Shown: in pieces, positions 63,911-64,000 of the stretch
Layout: every line of letters starts with the position of its first letter
How positions within the stretch are numbered: the stretch's first letter is position 1
NCBI GenBank assembly: GCA_905221605.1
Contig: CAJNDS010002412.1
Coordinates: 1,893,429-1,957,428 of the forward strand
Direction of reading: 5' to 3'
Origin: Symbiodinium natans
Lineage: Eukaryota; Sar; Dinophyceae; Suessiales; Symbiodiniaceae
Length of the DNA stretch: 64,000 nucleotides
The notes under the pieces: model-generated
What the model saw: the letters and a program-made list of their open reading frames with translations, nothing else
Told to the model about the DNA's origin: nothing
Databases searched by the model: none
Translations under genes and position numbers: made by a program

Positions 63911-64000
63911 TAGTTGTCCAGTACCTAGGGGAAACTCAAGGTTAACCTTTGGGATCATGAGGGGATTGTACTACCCCGAAAAGGTTAAAGGTTCCCTACT
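63911..64000. repeat. Dispersed element, copy 2 (TTGTCCAGTACCT family), cut by the window end
   Basis: Matches 43538-43624, including AAGGTTAACCTTTGGGAT and AAAGGTTAAAGGTTCCCTACT-like ends. Confidence 0.7.

Larger units (their letters stand above)
1..64000. repeat. Interspersed telomere-like TTTAGGG/CCCTAAA tracts
   Basis: Perfect and degenerate TTTAGGG tracts occur every few hundred bases in both orientations across the window. Long examples are 297-470, 9880-9990, 12076-12152, 12462-12613, 12716-12864, 13071-13146, 16068-16175, 17228-17330, 32693-32787, 44391-44489, 48893-48985, 59570-59664, 61627-61693 and 61808-61908. Variants include TTTGGGG, TTCAGGG, TCTAGGG and CCCTATAAA. In the reconstructed genes the tracts lie in introns or spacers, never inside the exons recognised. 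TTTAGGG is the plant-type telomere unit, also reported from dinoflagellates. The mixed orientation and gene-rich surroundings argue for interstitial repeats rather than a chromosome end. Confidence 0.95.

Overview
The window looks like nuclear DNA of a dinoflagellate, most like the Symbiodiniaceae/Suessiales. The evidence is plant-type TTTAGGG telomere-like repeats scattered in both orientations through the whole 64 kb, genes cut into exons of about 30-110 bases with many GC and some GA splice donors, a unidirectional tandem array of near-identical intronless genes, short hairpin elements that sit at introns, and a copia-type polyprotein with CCCH zinc fingers. The telomere-like tracts are not a chromosome end: they lie in introns and spacers, and the single-copy islands between them are largely exons. 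Most genes here are invisible as long open frames and were rebuilt exon by exon from motif order, phase and splice sites. Without a transcript the exon joins are inference, although many exons fit to the base.

Layout. 1-2194: telomere-like tracts, no gene assigned. 2195-6790: a GC-rich satellite of 229-bp units. 6791-8744: non-coding, with an introner-like element. 8745-13420: a minus-strand cluster of coding-looking islands, not identified. 13900-18493 (minus): an NmrA-like/extended SDR NAD(P)-binding protein in at least nine small exons. 19830-28428 (plus): a complete, apparently young copia-type LTR retrotransposon with one 2610-codon polyprotein, two identical 335-bp LTRs, a half-tRNA-iMet-type primer site and a 5-bp target duplication inside a telomere-like repeat. 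28653-30997 (minus): a membrane-anchored UDP-glycosyltransferase in six exons. 31023-34996 (minus): a secreted or ER-type protein with a CS (p23/NudC-like) domain, possibly spliced onto the glycosyltransferase. 35005-39500: scattered putative exons. 39517-48704 (minus): an ABC transporter whose nucleotide-binding domain is complete across about 14 exons. 51018-58110 (minus): three tandem copies of an intronless class-III aminotransferase. 50692-50767 and 59329-61780 (minus): more ABC membrane-domain exons, so the aminotransferase array may be nested in a giant ABC intron. 61800-64000: two putative minus-strand exons and hairpin elements.

All host genes recognised lie on the minus strand, as in dinoflagellate gene clusters; only the retrotransposon reads plus. 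The most unusual observations are: a 2-oxoglutarate/Fe(II) oxygenase-like domain between protease and integrase of the copia polyprotein; telomere-like tracts flanked by 17- to 22-bp direct duplications, one at a splice acceptor and one inside a palindromic element; introner-like elements at exon junctions of the glycosyltransferase; and several introns whose reading frame fits only if the splice point is one base off GT-AG.
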